Under the pieces are notes generated by a model. The model was not told where the DNA came from and made no database searches. It saw nothing but the letters and a program-made list of their open reading frames with translations. From the NCBI RefSeq assembly GCF_001552675.1, contig NZ_BCRQ01000018.1, positions 1-44,506 on the forward strand: a stretch of DNA of 44,506 bases, read 5' to 3'. Source of the stretch: Alicyclobacillus sendaiensis NBRC 100866 (GTDB lineage Bacteria > Bacillota > Bacilli > Alicyclobacillales > Alicyclobacillaceae). The position numbers were made by a program, and so were the translations under genes. Positions 25,256-35,090 of the stretch are shown in pieces (positions within the stretch are counted from its first letter, which is position 1; the number at the start of each line of letters is the position of its first letter).

Positions 25256-25903
25256 ATGCTATCGGTTAAGCAGCGTGAGGCAGTGCGGGATCGGCTGCAA
25301 GCCTTAAATCGCCATGTGGTTCTGCACTTTTTCGAAGCTTCCCTGGGCTGTTTGTCTTGTCCGGAGGTTCGGAGTTTGCTGCGCGACGTGGCGGAACAGT
25401 CGGAACGACTGGAGGTGGTCGTGCACAACCTGTATATCGATGAGGACGAGGCCAAGCGGTACCAGGTGGATAGGGCTCCGGCGATTGTCGTCACGGACCA
25501 GGAGGGCACTGACTACGGCATACGTTTCTTTGGCGCTCCCTCGGGGTACGAATTTGCCACGTTTCTGGATGCGATTCTAATGGTCGGAACGGGCGATTCT
25601 GGACTTTCCGCGGGCACGAAGGCGCGCCTCGCGGAGCTGAAAGCGCCGGTGGACCTCAAGGTCTTCGTCACGCCGACGTGCCCGTACTGCCCGGCGGCAG
25701 TCAGACTCGCGCACAGGTTCGCGCTTGAGTCGCCGCTTGTGACAGCCAGCATGATTGAAGCGACCGAATTTCCCGATTGGGCTACGCGGTTCAACGTCTA
25801 CGGCGTGCCCAAGACGGTCATCAACGACTCGGAGGCGTACGCCTTGGAAGGCGCCGTGCCGGAGGACGTCCTCTTGGAGCAGGTCCTCGCTACACAGGCT
25901 TGA
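25256..25903 (+). CDS. two-domain thioredoxin-fold oxidoreductase (PDO-like)
   Basis: This 215-residue protein consists of two thioredoxin/glutaredoxin folds in tandem. The first (about 1-110) carries C32-L-S-C35; the second (about 130-215) carries C142-P-Y-C145 in VTPTCPYCPAAV. Each has its cis-proline region (RAPAIVV and YGVPKTVI). This resembles the thermophile protein disulfide oxidoreductase family (glutaredoxin-like protein), normally 220-230 residues with CxxC in both halves. It probably performs cytoplasmic dithiol-disulfide exchange. No signal peptide is seen. ATG 25256 has GGAGGAGG eight bases upstream. Control by a CsoR/CstR-like operator suggests a role with metal or reactive-sulfur stress. 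Confidence 0.8.
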   Translation: MLSVKQREAVRDRLQALNRHVVLHFFEASLGCLSCPEVRSLLRDVAEQSERLEVVVHNLYIDEDEAKRYQVDRAPAIVVTDQEGTDYGIRFFGAPSGYEFATFLDAILMVGTGDSGLSAGTKARLAELKAPVDLKVFVTPTCPYCPAAVRLAHRFALESPLVTASMIEATEFPDWATRFNVYGVPKTVINDSEAYALEGAVPEDVLLEQVLATQA

Positions 25904-25964
25904 CGCCACACGAGTCCACCATCGCAGGCCAACCGACACAGGTGCGAAGCGGCCATTCCATTCA

Positions 25965-25992
25965 AAGGGCGCAGGGATTCCCCTGCGCCCTT
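25965..25992. terminator. bidirectional terminator
   Basis: AAGGGCGCAGGG (25965-25976) pairs perfectly with CCCTGCGCCCTT (25981-25992) over a four-base loop, between the oxidoreductase and the converging pgaD-like gene. Confidence 0.75.
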
Positions 25993-25996
25993 GTCG

Positions 25997-26437
25997 TTAT
26001 CGGTCCAACGGCCAATCGATGACCTTTTCTCGCTGCCAGTGTTCAATTTCGTCGACCGGCACGCCGGCGATCTCGGCGAGTTCCGCGTCGGACACGGGCG
26101 CGGGTGGCCTGCGCCTGCGTAGGCGGCCGAATCGCAGCCGGTTGTACGATGCCCAGCCTACGAACAAGGCGGTCGCCATGGCGGTCATCATCGCCCCAAG
26201 GCGGACGACTTCAAGCGGCGTGGCGCTGGGCAGCAGGTTCAGCACGTACACGTGAAACTTGTGCCAGCCGAGCACCCACAGGATGGTGGACAGGAGGAGC
26301 TGCAACGCCACCGCGCTCACCCAAAGCCACCCCGTCAGCGTCACGGCGGCTTCGAACCACCGCTTGGGCCGCGCTGATCGCGACCCGCGCCGGACGATGA
26401 GTTCCTCCCAATCGAGAGGGGACTTCTCGCGGTTCAT
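25997..26437 (-). CDS. pgaD: PgaD-like membrane protein
   Basis: This 146-residue protein has two membrane helices (about 34-57 and 75-97). A C-terminal tail ends in a helix with PVSDAELAEIAGVPVDEIEHWQREK. PgaD-type proteins are small two-helix partners of the PgaC synthase in poly-beta-1,6-N-acetylglucosamine export. Sequence is poorly conserved, so the call rests on topology and on being the ATGA-coupled partner of pgaC. The start at 26437 has GGGGGGTG upstream. The C-terminal tail also reads like a MerR-type helix, which is odd for this family. Confidence 0.6.
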   Translation of the reverse strand: MNREKSPLDWEELIVRRGSRSARPKRWFEAAVTLTGWLWVSAVALQLLLSTILWVLGWHKFHVYVLNLLPSATPLEVVRLGAMMTAMATALFVGWASYNRLRFGRLRRRRPPAPVSDAELAEIAGVPVDEIEHWQREKVIDWPLDR

Positions 26438-27666
26438 GCCGACACCCCCCGATCCGGGCTCTGCCACGTGGCATACCGCCCGCGGCGTGCCGCCCACATG
26501 GCCCAGCACGCCTTCGGCACGGCCCAGACCACGACGAACGCGCCAACCATCCAATACGCGGCCGGATACCAGATGGCGTAGAAATAGTAGCGCCAGAGCG
26601 GGTCGCGCTCGTATCGCTGCTCAATCCAGAGGGCGACCGAGGTCTGCACGAGCGACGTCAGGCCGAGCCAGGTTCCCGCCTCCGCCACGACGGTCCAGGG
26701 AACGCCATGCACCACGCCAAGCAAGACGATCCACACCAGGTTCAGAACCCACAGGTACGACCAGATGACGCTCAGAACCTCTTCGATGTAGAGGGGAATC
26801 ATACGCCGATTCTTCCACGTCCACAGGACCGAGGCATTGCGGATGAGGACCTCCACGCCGCCCTGCGCCCAGCGAACGCGCTGCCGGATCAGGCTCGCCA
26901 GGCGCTCCGGCGCCCACATGAAGCAGAGCGCCCGCGGCTCATACCGGATGTCCCAAGCCCGCCGCTCAAGCTTCCACGACACCGCAATGTCATCCGTCAC
27001 CAAATCTTCGTCCCACATGCCACAGTCCACCAGGGCGCGCTTGCGAAAGGCGGCAATGACGCCGGAGACCGTCATCAACTTGCCGAGCACGCGCTGTGCG
27101 CGCTTGATGAGGCCGATGATGCTCGCGTACTCGAGCACCTGAATTTTGCCAAGCAGCGTGCCGCGGTTTCGAATGCGCGGGTTTCCGGTCACGGCGCCAA
27201 CGCGCTCGCTGCCGGGCGAGACGAAGTGCCACACGAGGTAGCGCAGCGCGTCCTTCGCCAACACGGCGTCCGCGTCCACGGTCACGAGGATCTCGCCGCG
27301 CGACACGACGAGCCCGGCGTTCAAGGCGTGCGCCTTTCCGCGCTGAACCGGGAGGTTGACCACGCGCACCCGCGCGTCCTGCTCCGCCATGCGCTCGAGC
27401 ACGGCGCGCGTGTTGTCCGTGCTGCCGTCGTTCAGCGCGACAATTTCATACGCAGGGTAATCCAAATGAAGCATCCGCCCGATGGTGTCCTCGAGTACAT
27501 CCCCTTCGTTGTGGCAGGGGACGAGGATGGAGACCAGCGGCGTCTCGGGAAGGTCCGGGGGTTCGTGGCACGCATGGCGTTCGCGCCGCCAGGCGTACAC
27601 ACAGCCGCCGACCATCCAGACAACGCTCATGACGAACGGATACAGGAACAAAAAACTATGCAGCAT
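26434..27666 (-). CDS. pgaC: PgaC/IcaA-type family-2 polysaccharide synthase
   Basis: This 410-residue membrane glycosyltransferase has one N-terminal helix (about 2-22), the GT2 domain with ILVPCHNEGDVLEDTI, NDGSTDNT, TVDADAVL, TDDIAVSWKLE and the processive-synthase motif QRVRWAQGG, then C-terminal helices. PgaC polymerises N-acetylglucosamine across the membrane for biofilm matrix. The ATG at 27666 is preceded by GAGGAGC. The downstream pgaD overlaps it by four bases. Neither a PgaB-type deacetylase nor an outer-membrane pgaA lies near. A Gram-positive IcaADBC-type system would use icaB and icaC, also absent. The polymer could therefore be another hexosamine or a hyaluronan-like chain. Confidence 0.8.
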   Translation of the reverse strand: MLHSFLFLYPFVMSVVWMVGGCVYAWRRERHACHEPPDLPETPLVSILVPCHNEGDVLEDTIGRMLHLDYPAYEIVALNDGSTDNTRAVLERMAEQDARVRVVNLPVQRGKAHALNAGLVVSRGEILVTVDADAVLAKDALRYLVWHFVSPGSERVGAVTGNPRIRNRGTLLGKIQVLEYASIIGLIKRAQRVLGKLMTVSGVIAAFRKRALVDCGMWDEDLVTDDIAVSWKLERRAWDIRYEPRALCFMWAPERLASLIRQRVRWAQGGVEVLIRNASVLWTWKNRRMIPLYIEEVLSVIWSYLWVLNLVWIVLLGVVHGVPWTVVAEAGTWLGLTSLVQTSVALWIEQRYERDPLWRYYFYAIWYPAAYWMVGAFVVVWAVPKACWAMWAARRGRYATWQSPDRGVSA

Positions 27667-27953
27667 GCGACGTTTGCTCCTCACTGGACTCGGGCTTTTC
27701 CCCACGGCTGCTCGGCCGAGTCCCTGTTCCGAGTGCCGCGAGCTCGCTTGTCGCACCGCGAGCCTCGTGTACGAACATGTTGGCTGCCATGGACATCCGA
27801 CGGCGTGTGCCCAGGCGCCAGCCTGGGTTTGTGCAATTGAGACGACGGCATGCAGCGTGCTTCCACCCTTGCGAACCCTGTTTGCCCTTAGAATATCATC
27901 TCCTTTTACCCACACCAACAGGAAGTGGCTCGCAGTTTGGCGCAACCTTCCGA

Positions 27954-27983
27954 TTGTTTTTGGTCATTTCGTTGTCGTAGAAT
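27954..27983 (+). promoter_or_regulatory. promoter candidate of the glycolate operon
   Basis: TTGTTT (27954-27959), 18 bases, then TAGAAT (27978-27983), upstream of glcE. The rest of the 394-base divergent gap 27667-28060 (pgaC leader, AT-rich near 27890-28000) shows no other clear gene. Confidence 0.45.
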
Positions 27984-28005
27984 ACATATAAGAATTCAGA
28001 ACAGT

Positions 28006-28022
28006 ATTCCGCATCGCAGAAC
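28006..28022. promoter_or_regulatory. IclR-type operator candidate upstream of glcE
   Basis: ATTCCG-CATCG-CAGAAC matches, on the opposite strand, the palindrome upstream of malate synthase: both read GTTCTG-N5-CGGAA(T/C). It lies just downstream of the glcE promoter, where a bound repressor could block elongation. Confidence 0.55.
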
Positions 28023-28060
28023 GGGCTTTGCTCTGCCTGCGACACACGGAGGCGATTGCA

Positions 28061-29371
28061 TTGCCGCTCCAATCCAAGCCGTCGCCGGCCGAGACGGCGG
28101 ATGCGCTTCATCAGGCGACGGGGCTTCCCGCTCGCGCCGTGCCCATGTGCACCGTCCATCCGGTCGAGTCATCGAAGGACACCTGCACCGTGCAGGCCGA
28201 GCGCGAGGCCGACGTCGTGGCCGTGCTCGCGTACGCCCGGGAGCGCGGCCTGACCGTGTTGCCCTACGGCTCCGGGCGCCTCCTCGCCTACGGCCCGCCC
28301 GCAGAGGTGCCGGACATCGCCCTCTCGCTTCGGCCCATGCGCCGCGTCACCAGCTTCTCGCCGGGCGATCTCGTCGCGTCCGCAGAGCCCGGCATCACCC
28401 TCGGCGAGCTCGCCAGCGTTCTCGCCGAACACGGGCTCATGCTGCCGTACGATCCGCCCGCGCCCGCCGACGCCACTCTGGGCGGCCTGCTCTCGGCAGG
28501 TTTCAGCGGCCCGCGCCGCGCCCTGTACGGCAGCTTGCGCGATCTCGCCATTGCCCTTCGCGTCGCCCTCGCGGACGGGCGCGTCATTCGCACCGGCGCG
28601 AAGGTCGTGAAGAATGTCGCCGGCTACGACATGACCAAGCTCTTCATCGGCGCCTGCGGCACGCTCGGCGTGATCACGGAGATTACCTTGAAACTCCGCC
28701 CCTTGCCCATGCACCGCGAGACCGTCCTCGTGCGGGGCCCCGCCGCGTCGCTCATCCAACTGCGCTCGCGGATCGCGCAGTCCACGCTCGTGCCGAGCCG
28801 CCTCGAGATGGTGTGGGGCGCCGACTCGGACACCAACTTCGCCCTCGCCGTCGACTGCGACGAGCCGAAGCCGTCCGCCAAAGCGCAGACGGGCGCCGTT
28901 CGGTCGATGGCGCGCGATCTCGGCCTGGCCCTGGACGTGATCGAGGGTGAGCGCGCGGACGCGTGGTGGGCGGCGCTCGCGGATAGGCTTGCGCGCGGTC
29001 GGGTTTGTATCCGCTTACAGGGTCCGCCCACGTCCCTGCTCGCCGCCATGCCGCGCGCGGTCGAAGCGGCGGTCTCGCTCGCCGAGCGCGCGGAGGGCGT
29101 CGTCGCGACCGCCGGAGGTCTCACCGGCGTCGCGCGCATCGCGTTCGATCCCGCCCGCGTCGCTCCAGACGACCCCGCGCCACTTCGCGCGCTCGCCGAC
29201 GTGGCGCAAGGCGCTGGCCTCGACATGGTGGTGGAGCGCGCGCCCGCCGAGATCCGCGCGAGGCACCAGCCGAGGTTCGCGCCCGCATCGCTCGCACTGA
29301 TGCAGCGGCTCAAACACACGTTCGATCCGGCCAACCTCTTGTCACCAGGCCGCTTTGTGGGAGGGATTTGA
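28061..29371 (+). CDS. glcE: FAD-binding subunit of glycolate oxidase, GlcE-like
   Basis: This 436-residue protein has the PCMH-type FAD domain (about 35-215: YGSGRLL, DLVASAEPGITLGELASVLAEHG, GGLLSAGFSGP, GYDMTKLFIGACGTLGVITE). The C-terminal cap is short and lacks the C-terminal histidine-rich catalytic region typical of GlcD, as in GlcE. With GlcD and GlcF it forms membrane-associated glycolate oxidase, converting glycolate to glyoxylate and passing electrons to the quinone pool. The TTG start has GGAGG at 28048-28052. It is longer than E. coli GlcE (about 350). It is first of glcEFD, with tight spacing. Confidence 0.82.
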   Translation: MPLQSKPSPAETADALHQATGLPARAVPMCTVHPVESSKDTCTVQAEREADVVAVLAYARERGLTVLPYGSGRLLAYGPPAEVPDIALSLRPMRRVTSFSPGDLVASAEPGITLGELASVLAEHGLMLPYDPPAPADATLGGLLSAGFSGPRRALYGSLRDLAIALRVALADGRVIRTGAKVVKNVAGYDMTKLFIGACGTLGVITEITLKLRPLPMHRETVLVRGPAASLIQLRSRIAQSTLVPSRLEMVWGADSDTNFALAVDCDEPKPSAKAQTGAVRSMARDLGLALDVIEGERADAWWAALADRLARGRVCIRLQGPPTSLLAAMPRAVEAAVSLAERAEGVVATAGGLTGVARIAFDPARVAPDDPAPLRALADVAQGAGLDMVVERAPAEIRARHQPRFAPASLALMQRLKHTFDPANLLSPGRFVGGI

Positions 29372-29372
29372 G

Positions 29373-30701
29373 ATGGCCAACGAGCAGACGGCCGTTGCGC
29401 CCGCGTCGTCCGACTTTCGCTTTCCGGACGCGCCCGAAGAGGAGAAGTACTCGGTCTGCGTGCACTGCGGGTTCTGTTTGGAGGTCTGCCCGACGTACCA
29501 GGCATGGGGAGACGAGAATCACTCACCCCGCGGGCGCGTGTATCTGATCAAGGCGTGCGCCGAAGGCGAGCTGCCGCTTGACGAGAGCGTGATCGATCCC
29601 GTCTTCACCTGCCTCGACTGTCGGGCCTGCGAGACCGTGTGCCCGTCCGGCGTGCAGGTGGGCGCGCTCGTCGAAGAGGCCCGCGGTCAGGTGTTTTACG
29701 CGCGCGATGCACAGGGGAAGCGCGATCCCGTCATGCGCTTCTTCCTCCGCGGCGTCTTTCCGCGCCCTGCGCGCCTCCGCGCCATCCGCCGCCTCATGCG
29801 TTTCTATCAGCGCTCTGGCCTCCGTCGCGTGGCGCACGCCACAGGTCTCTTGAACGTGCTGCCAAAGCAGATGCGCGAGATGGAGGACGTCATTCCGAAC
29901 ATCGGGCGGGGGCCTGCCATCGACGTGCTGCCAGAGACCCTCGCCCCGCGCGGAGCGCGCAAGGCGTCCGCGGCACTTTTCACCGGCTGCGTGATGGACG
30001 TCTTCTTCTCCGACGTCAACGAGGCCACGGCGCGCGTCCTCGTGCGAAACGGCATCGAGGTGCGGGTGCCGAAGGATCAGGTCTGCTGCGGCGCGCTCCA
30101 GGTTCACGCGGGCGATCGCGACATGGCCCGCGAGATGGCGAAGCGAAATATCGAGGTGTTCGAGCGGTCGGGCGCGGACTACATCGCCATCAATGCGGCC
30201 GGGTGCGGCGCCGCGCTGAAGGAATACCCCGAGCTGTTTCGGGACGATCCGGCCTGGCGGGACCGCGCCGTGCAGTTTTCGTCCCGCGTGCGGGACATCT
30301 CGCAGCTCCTCGTCGAGGTGGGCTTCGATCCGCCCAAAGCCGAGCTGCCGATGGCCGTGACCTACCACGACGCGTGCCATTTGTGCCACGCCCAGAAGAT
30401 CCGGCACGAGCCGAGAACGCTCCTCAAGGCGGTGCCGGGCTTGACGCTTCGCGAGATGCCGGATTCCGACCGGTGTTGCGGAAGCGCCGGCATCTACAAC
30501 CTGACGCATCCGGCCATGGCGAATGAGCTTCTCGAGCGGAAGATGGACGATGTGCCGGAGGGCGTGGAGGCCATCGTCATGGGCAATCCCGGCTGCATGA
30601 TGCAAATCCGGCTCGGCGTCAAGCGCAGGAACCGGCCCTTGCGCGTCATGCACACGGTCGAGGTGCTCGATCTCGCCTACCAGAGGGAGGGAGCGCGATG
30701 A
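29373..30701 (+). CDS. glcF: iron-sulfur subunit of glycolate oxidase GlcF
   Basis: This 442-residue protein has two [4Fe-4S] ferredoxin motifs (C29/C32/C35/C39 followed by P, and C80/C83/C86/C90 followed by P). It also has two CCG-domain repeats (CCGALQVHAGD mid-protein and CCGSAGIYN near the C-terminus) that bind a further cluster, as in GlcF, LutA and heterodisulfide reductase B. It hands electrons from the flavin subunits toward quinone. The ATG at 29373 has GGGAGGG upstream and is one base after the glcE stop. The stop overlaps the glcD start (ATGA). Confidence 0.9.
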   Translation: MANEQTAVAPASSDFRFPDAPEEEKYSVCVHCGFCLEVCPTYQAWGDENHSPRGRVYLIKACAEGELPLDESVIDPVFTCLDCRACETVCPSGVQVGALVEEARGQVFYARDAQGKRDPVMRFFLRGVFPRPARLRAIRRLMRFYQRSGLRRVAHATGLLNVLPKQMREMEDVIPNIGRGPAIDVLPETLAPRGARKASAALFTGCVMDVFFSDVNEATARVLVRNGIEVRVPKDQVCCGALQVHAGDRDMAREMAKRNIEVFERSGADYIAINAAGCGAALKEYPELFRDDPAWRDRAVQFSSRVRDISQLLVEVGFDPPKAELPMAVTYHDACHLCHAQKIRHEPRTLLKAVPGLTLREMPDSDRCCGSAGIYNLTHPAMANELLERKMDDVPEGVEAIVMGNPGCMMQIRLGVKRRNRPLRVMHTVEVLDLAYQREGAR

Positions 30702-32227
30702 GAGACGTCCACATCGATCGGCTGGTCGAGATCGTCGGCGAGCGGCGCTGCCTCTGGCACCCGCACCAGGTGAAGGCGTACGCCTGCGACGGCTACACGG
30801 CGGAGGAGGGATTGCCGCGCGCGGTGGTCTTTCCCGAGTCGACGGAGGAGGTCTCGCGGATCTGCCGGTATCTCTACGAGAACGACATTCCGTACCTGCC
30901 GCGCGGCGCCGGCACAGGCCTGTCGGGCGGCGCGACACCATCGGGCGGGGAGGTGGTCATCAGCCTCGCCCGCATGAACAAGTTGCTCGCCGTCGACTTC
31001 GACAACCTGCGGGCCGTGGTGCAGCCGGGGCTCGTGAACCTCTCGCTCACGCGCCGCGTGTCGCACGCCGACTGCTATTACGCGCCGGATCCCTCGAGCC
31101 AGTCGGTCTGCACCATCGGCGGCAACTTCGCGGAAAACGCGGGCGGCAGCCACTGCCTCAAGTACGGCGTGACCACGAACCACGTGGTCGCGGCGAAGGT
31201 GGTGTTGCCGGAGGGGGACGTGATCGACGTCGGAGCGCCGTTTGGCGACGCGCCGGGGTACGATTTGCTCGGGCTTTTGGTGGGCTCCGAAGGGACGCTC
31301 GGCATCGCGACGGAGATCACGGTTCGCATTCTCAAGAAGCCCGAGGCACTGCGCACCGCGCTCGCCTACTTCGATCGCGTCGCCGACGCGTCGGACACGG
31401 TCACGGACATCATCGGGGCGGGCATCATTCCGGCGGCCATCGAGATGATGGATCAGCTCGCGATGCAGGCGGTCGACAAGAGCAACTACCACGTCGGCTA
31501 TCCGACGGACATCGAAGCGGTGTTGCTCATCGAGGTGGACGGTCTGGCCGCAGGCGTGGACGAGGTCATGGCCCGCGTCGTGGACATCTGCCGCAGCCAC
31601 CGCGTGCGCGAGGTGCGCGTGGCGCAGTCGGACGCCGAGCGCGCGCTGTGGTGGTCGAGCCGGAAGATGGCCTTTGGCGCCATGGGACGCATTTCGCCCG
31701 ACTACATCGTGCAGGACGGCGTCATTCCGCGCACGAGGCTCACGGAGGTGCTGCAGAAGATCGACGACGTGAGCCGCCGGTATGGACTCAAGATTGCGAA
31801 CGTGTTTCACGCAGGCGACGGCAACCTGCATCCGCTCATCCTGTACGACAGCCGCGTACCTGGGGAGGCCGAGCGCGCGGTCCGGGCCGGATCGGAGGTG
31901 CTGCGCGCGTGCGTCGACGCAGGCGGAAGCATCACGGGGGAGCACGGCGTGGGCATTGAGAAGATTGGCGAGATGGCCTATATGTTTTCCAAGGACGAGT
32001 TGGACGCGCAGCGAGCCGTGAAGGCCTGCTTCGATCCGAAGGGCATCGTGAACGCCGGCAAGCTCATTCCGCTGCCCGGCCGATGCGTCGAGGTGAAGCG
32101 AGCGCGCGAGATCATCGAAGAGAATTGGGAGATCCTGAATTCGTTCCCGGATCAGGCGGCCGTCAAGGCGCGGGGCGCCTTGGCCCCCGAAGCTGCGCAC
32201 GAGGCCTCGACGAGCGCGCAAGGATGA
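30698..32227 (+). CDS. glcD: FAD-linked glycolate oxidase subunit GlcD
   Basis: This 509-residue flavoprotein has the PCMH FAD domain (PRGAGTGLSGGATPSGG near residue 68, then DPSSQSVCTIGGNFAENAGG and GLLVGSEGTLGIATEI). The C-terminal FAD-oxidase domain has the histidines of VFHAGDGNLHP and GEHGVGIEK that bind metal and substrate. It oxidises glycolate, and often D-lactate, to the oxo-acid. It overlaps glcF by four bases and is followed one base later by the IclR gene. A second, shorter GlcD-like protein lies at 39165. Confidence 0.92.
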   Translation: MRDVHIDRLVEIVGERRCLWHPHQVKAYACDGYTAEEGLPRAVVFPESTEEVSRICRYLYENDIPYLPRGAGTGLSGGATPSGGEVVISLARMNKLLAVDFDNLRAVVQPGLVNLSLTRRVSHADCYYAPDPSSQSVCTIGGNFAENAGGSHCLKYGVTTNHVVAAKVVLPEGDVIDVGAPFGDAPGYDLLGLLVGSEGTLGIATEITVRILKKPEALRTALAYFDRVADASDTVTDIIGAGIIPAAIEMMDQLAMQAVDKSNYHVGYPTDIEAVLLIEVDGLAAGVDEVMARVVDICRSHRVREVRVAQSDAERALWWSSRKMAFGAMGRISPDYIVQDGVIPRTRLTEVLQKIDDVSRRYGLKIANVFHAGDGNLHPLILYDSRVPGEAERAVRAGSEVLRACVDAGGSITGEHGVGIEKIGEMAYMFSKDELDAQRAVKACFDPKGIVNAGKLIPLPGRCVEVKRAREIIEENWEILNSFPDQAAVKARGALAPEAAHEASTSAQG

Positions 32228-32228
32228 G

Positions 32229-33017
32229 GTGAACCGCTTGGAGGACTACACGGTCAAGTCGGTCGACAAGGCGCTTTTGTTGCTCGAGGTGGTCAGCGAA
32301 CACCCGGACGGCATTGCCATCACGGAGCTGGCCCAATCGGTCGGCATGTACAAGAGCACGGTCCACCGCCTGCTCGGCACCATGATGAGGCGAGGCTACA
32401 TCGAGCAAGACCCCGTGAGCGGGCGGTACAAGCTCGGCTACACGGTGCTCGATCTCGGCATGAAGCTCCTCTCCTCCATCGATCTGCGCCGCGAGGCGAT
32501 GCCCGCGCTGCAGGAGCTCGCGCTCGCCTCTGGGGAAGTGGTGCACCTCGCCCTTTTGGACAGGGGATCCGTGGTCTACATCGAGAAGGTGGAAAGCCCC
32601 AACACCATCCGCATGCACTCCCGCGTCGGGACGCGCGTGCCGGTGCATGCCACAGGGCTTGGCAAGGCCATCCTCGCGTTTCTGCCAAAGCGCGAGGTGC
32701 AGGACATCGTGAGGCGCTACGGCCTGCCGCGCCTCACGCCGCACACCATCACGGACGCGGACGCGTTTTGGGCGTCGCTCGAGGAGACGAGATCGACCGG
32801 CTTCGCGTTTGACATCGAGGAGCACCAGGAAGGCGTGTGCTGCGTCGCGGCGCCCATCTTTGCGCACGACGGGTGCGTGATGGCTGCGGTGAGCGTGTCC
32901 GGGCCCGCGCTGCGCATGACGCGCGAGCGGATGGTGGAACTCGTGCCGCTCGTGAAGCGGGCGGGGGAGCGCATCTCAGAGCGCCTCGGCTATCGGCGGG
33001 AGCGCGTCGCGCCCTGA
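32229..33017 (+). CDS. IclR-family transcriptional regulator
   Basis: This 262-residue protein has a winged helix-turn-helix (about 8-70: VDKALLLLEVVSEHPDGIAITELAQSVGMYKSTVHRLL...YIEQDP..GRYKLG). An IclR effector domain follows (about 80-250, with VHATGLGKAILAFLP and GFAFDIEEHQEGVCCVAAPI). The family senses small organic acids. As the fourth gene of the glycolate operon it is the natural candidate for binding the two IclR-type palindromes at 28006 and 34802, thereby controlling glcEFD and malate synthase. Glyoxylate or glycolate as effector is an inference. The GTG start has AAGGATGAGG upstream. Confidence 0.88.
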   Translation: MNRLEDYTVKSVDKALLLLEVVSEHPDGIAITELAQSVGMYKSTVHRLLGTMMRRGYIEQDPVSGRYKLGYTVLDLGMKLLSSIDLRREAMPALQELALASGEVVHLALLDRGSVVYIEKVESPNTIRMHSRVGTRVPVHATGLGKAILAFLPKREVQDIVRRYGLPRLTPHTITDADAFWASLEETRSTGFAFDIEEHQEGVCCVAAPIFAHDGCVMAAVSVSGPALRMTRERMVELVPLVKRAGERISERLGYRRERVAP

Positions 33018-33040
33018 GCCGCGTTCCTCCTCCGGCGCCA

Positions 33041-33070
33041 AAAAGAACCCCGCCAGTTTGGCGGGGTTTT
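33041..33070. terminator. bidirectional terminator between iclR and malate synthase
   Basis: AACCCCGCC (33046-33054), loop AGTTT, GGCGGGGTT (33060-33068), then TTTT-rich ends on the plus strand; an A run on the other side supplies the T run for the minus strand. It serves both converging transcripts. Confidence 0.9.
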
Positions 33071-33117
33071 CATGTGGGGATGGTCCCGGCGCCCTGCGCC
33101 GGAAGGCGAGATGGGCT

Positions 33118-34722
<1,605 letters not shown>

Positions 34723-34768
34723 CCGAATCTCTCCTCCCTCGCAACTTCGCATCCCTGGGTACGCTTTC

Positions 34769-34797
34769 ATGATAACATGTCGTTGTGCAAGAAGAAA
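34769..34797 (-). promoter_or_regulatory. extended -10 promoter of malate synthase
   Basis: On the minus strand, TG-T-TATCAT (34777-34769) with TTTCTT (34797-34792) 17 bases upstream. The palindrome at 34802 lies immediately upstream of the -35. Confidence 0.5.
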
Positions 34798-34801
34798 CAC
34801 T

Positions 34802-34818
34802 GTTCTGAATTACGGAAC
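34802..34818. promoter_or_regulatory. IclR-type operator candidate upstream of aceB and the permease
   Basis: GTTCTG-AATTA-CGGAAC has near-perfect arms (GTTC...GAAC), extended by T and A to TGTTC...GAACA. It matches the site at 28006 and the general IclR-family pattern GTTCCR-N5-YGGAAC. It lies between divergent aceB and the permease gene. Confidence 0.6.
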
Positions 34819-35090
34819 AGGATGCGCTCCGCGGATGGGCGTGTTCATGCGAAGGACCTCGGAGCGTGGCCCGCCTTCATCCAGCTGTTGGTGGATGAAT
34901 TCCGGGATGCAGAATCTTTTGAAACGGCGCGCATCCCCTGTTCTCAGGCGCGCAAGACCCGAACTACAATGACCTCAAAAGCGGGGGCTTTGGCCCCTGG
35001 AACAAGGGAGGGACGGCAGCGCGAAATAGCCAGCCGGACGAACGGACTCAAGCGAAGCCCATCTTGAAGGCGTTGGATGGAGGGAAGCGC

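Noticed and set aside
34981-35000. GGGGGC-TTTG-GCCCC hairpin as a terminator or riboswitch in the permease leader
   Set aside because: The stem is short, no T run follows, and no known riboswitch motif surrounds it.
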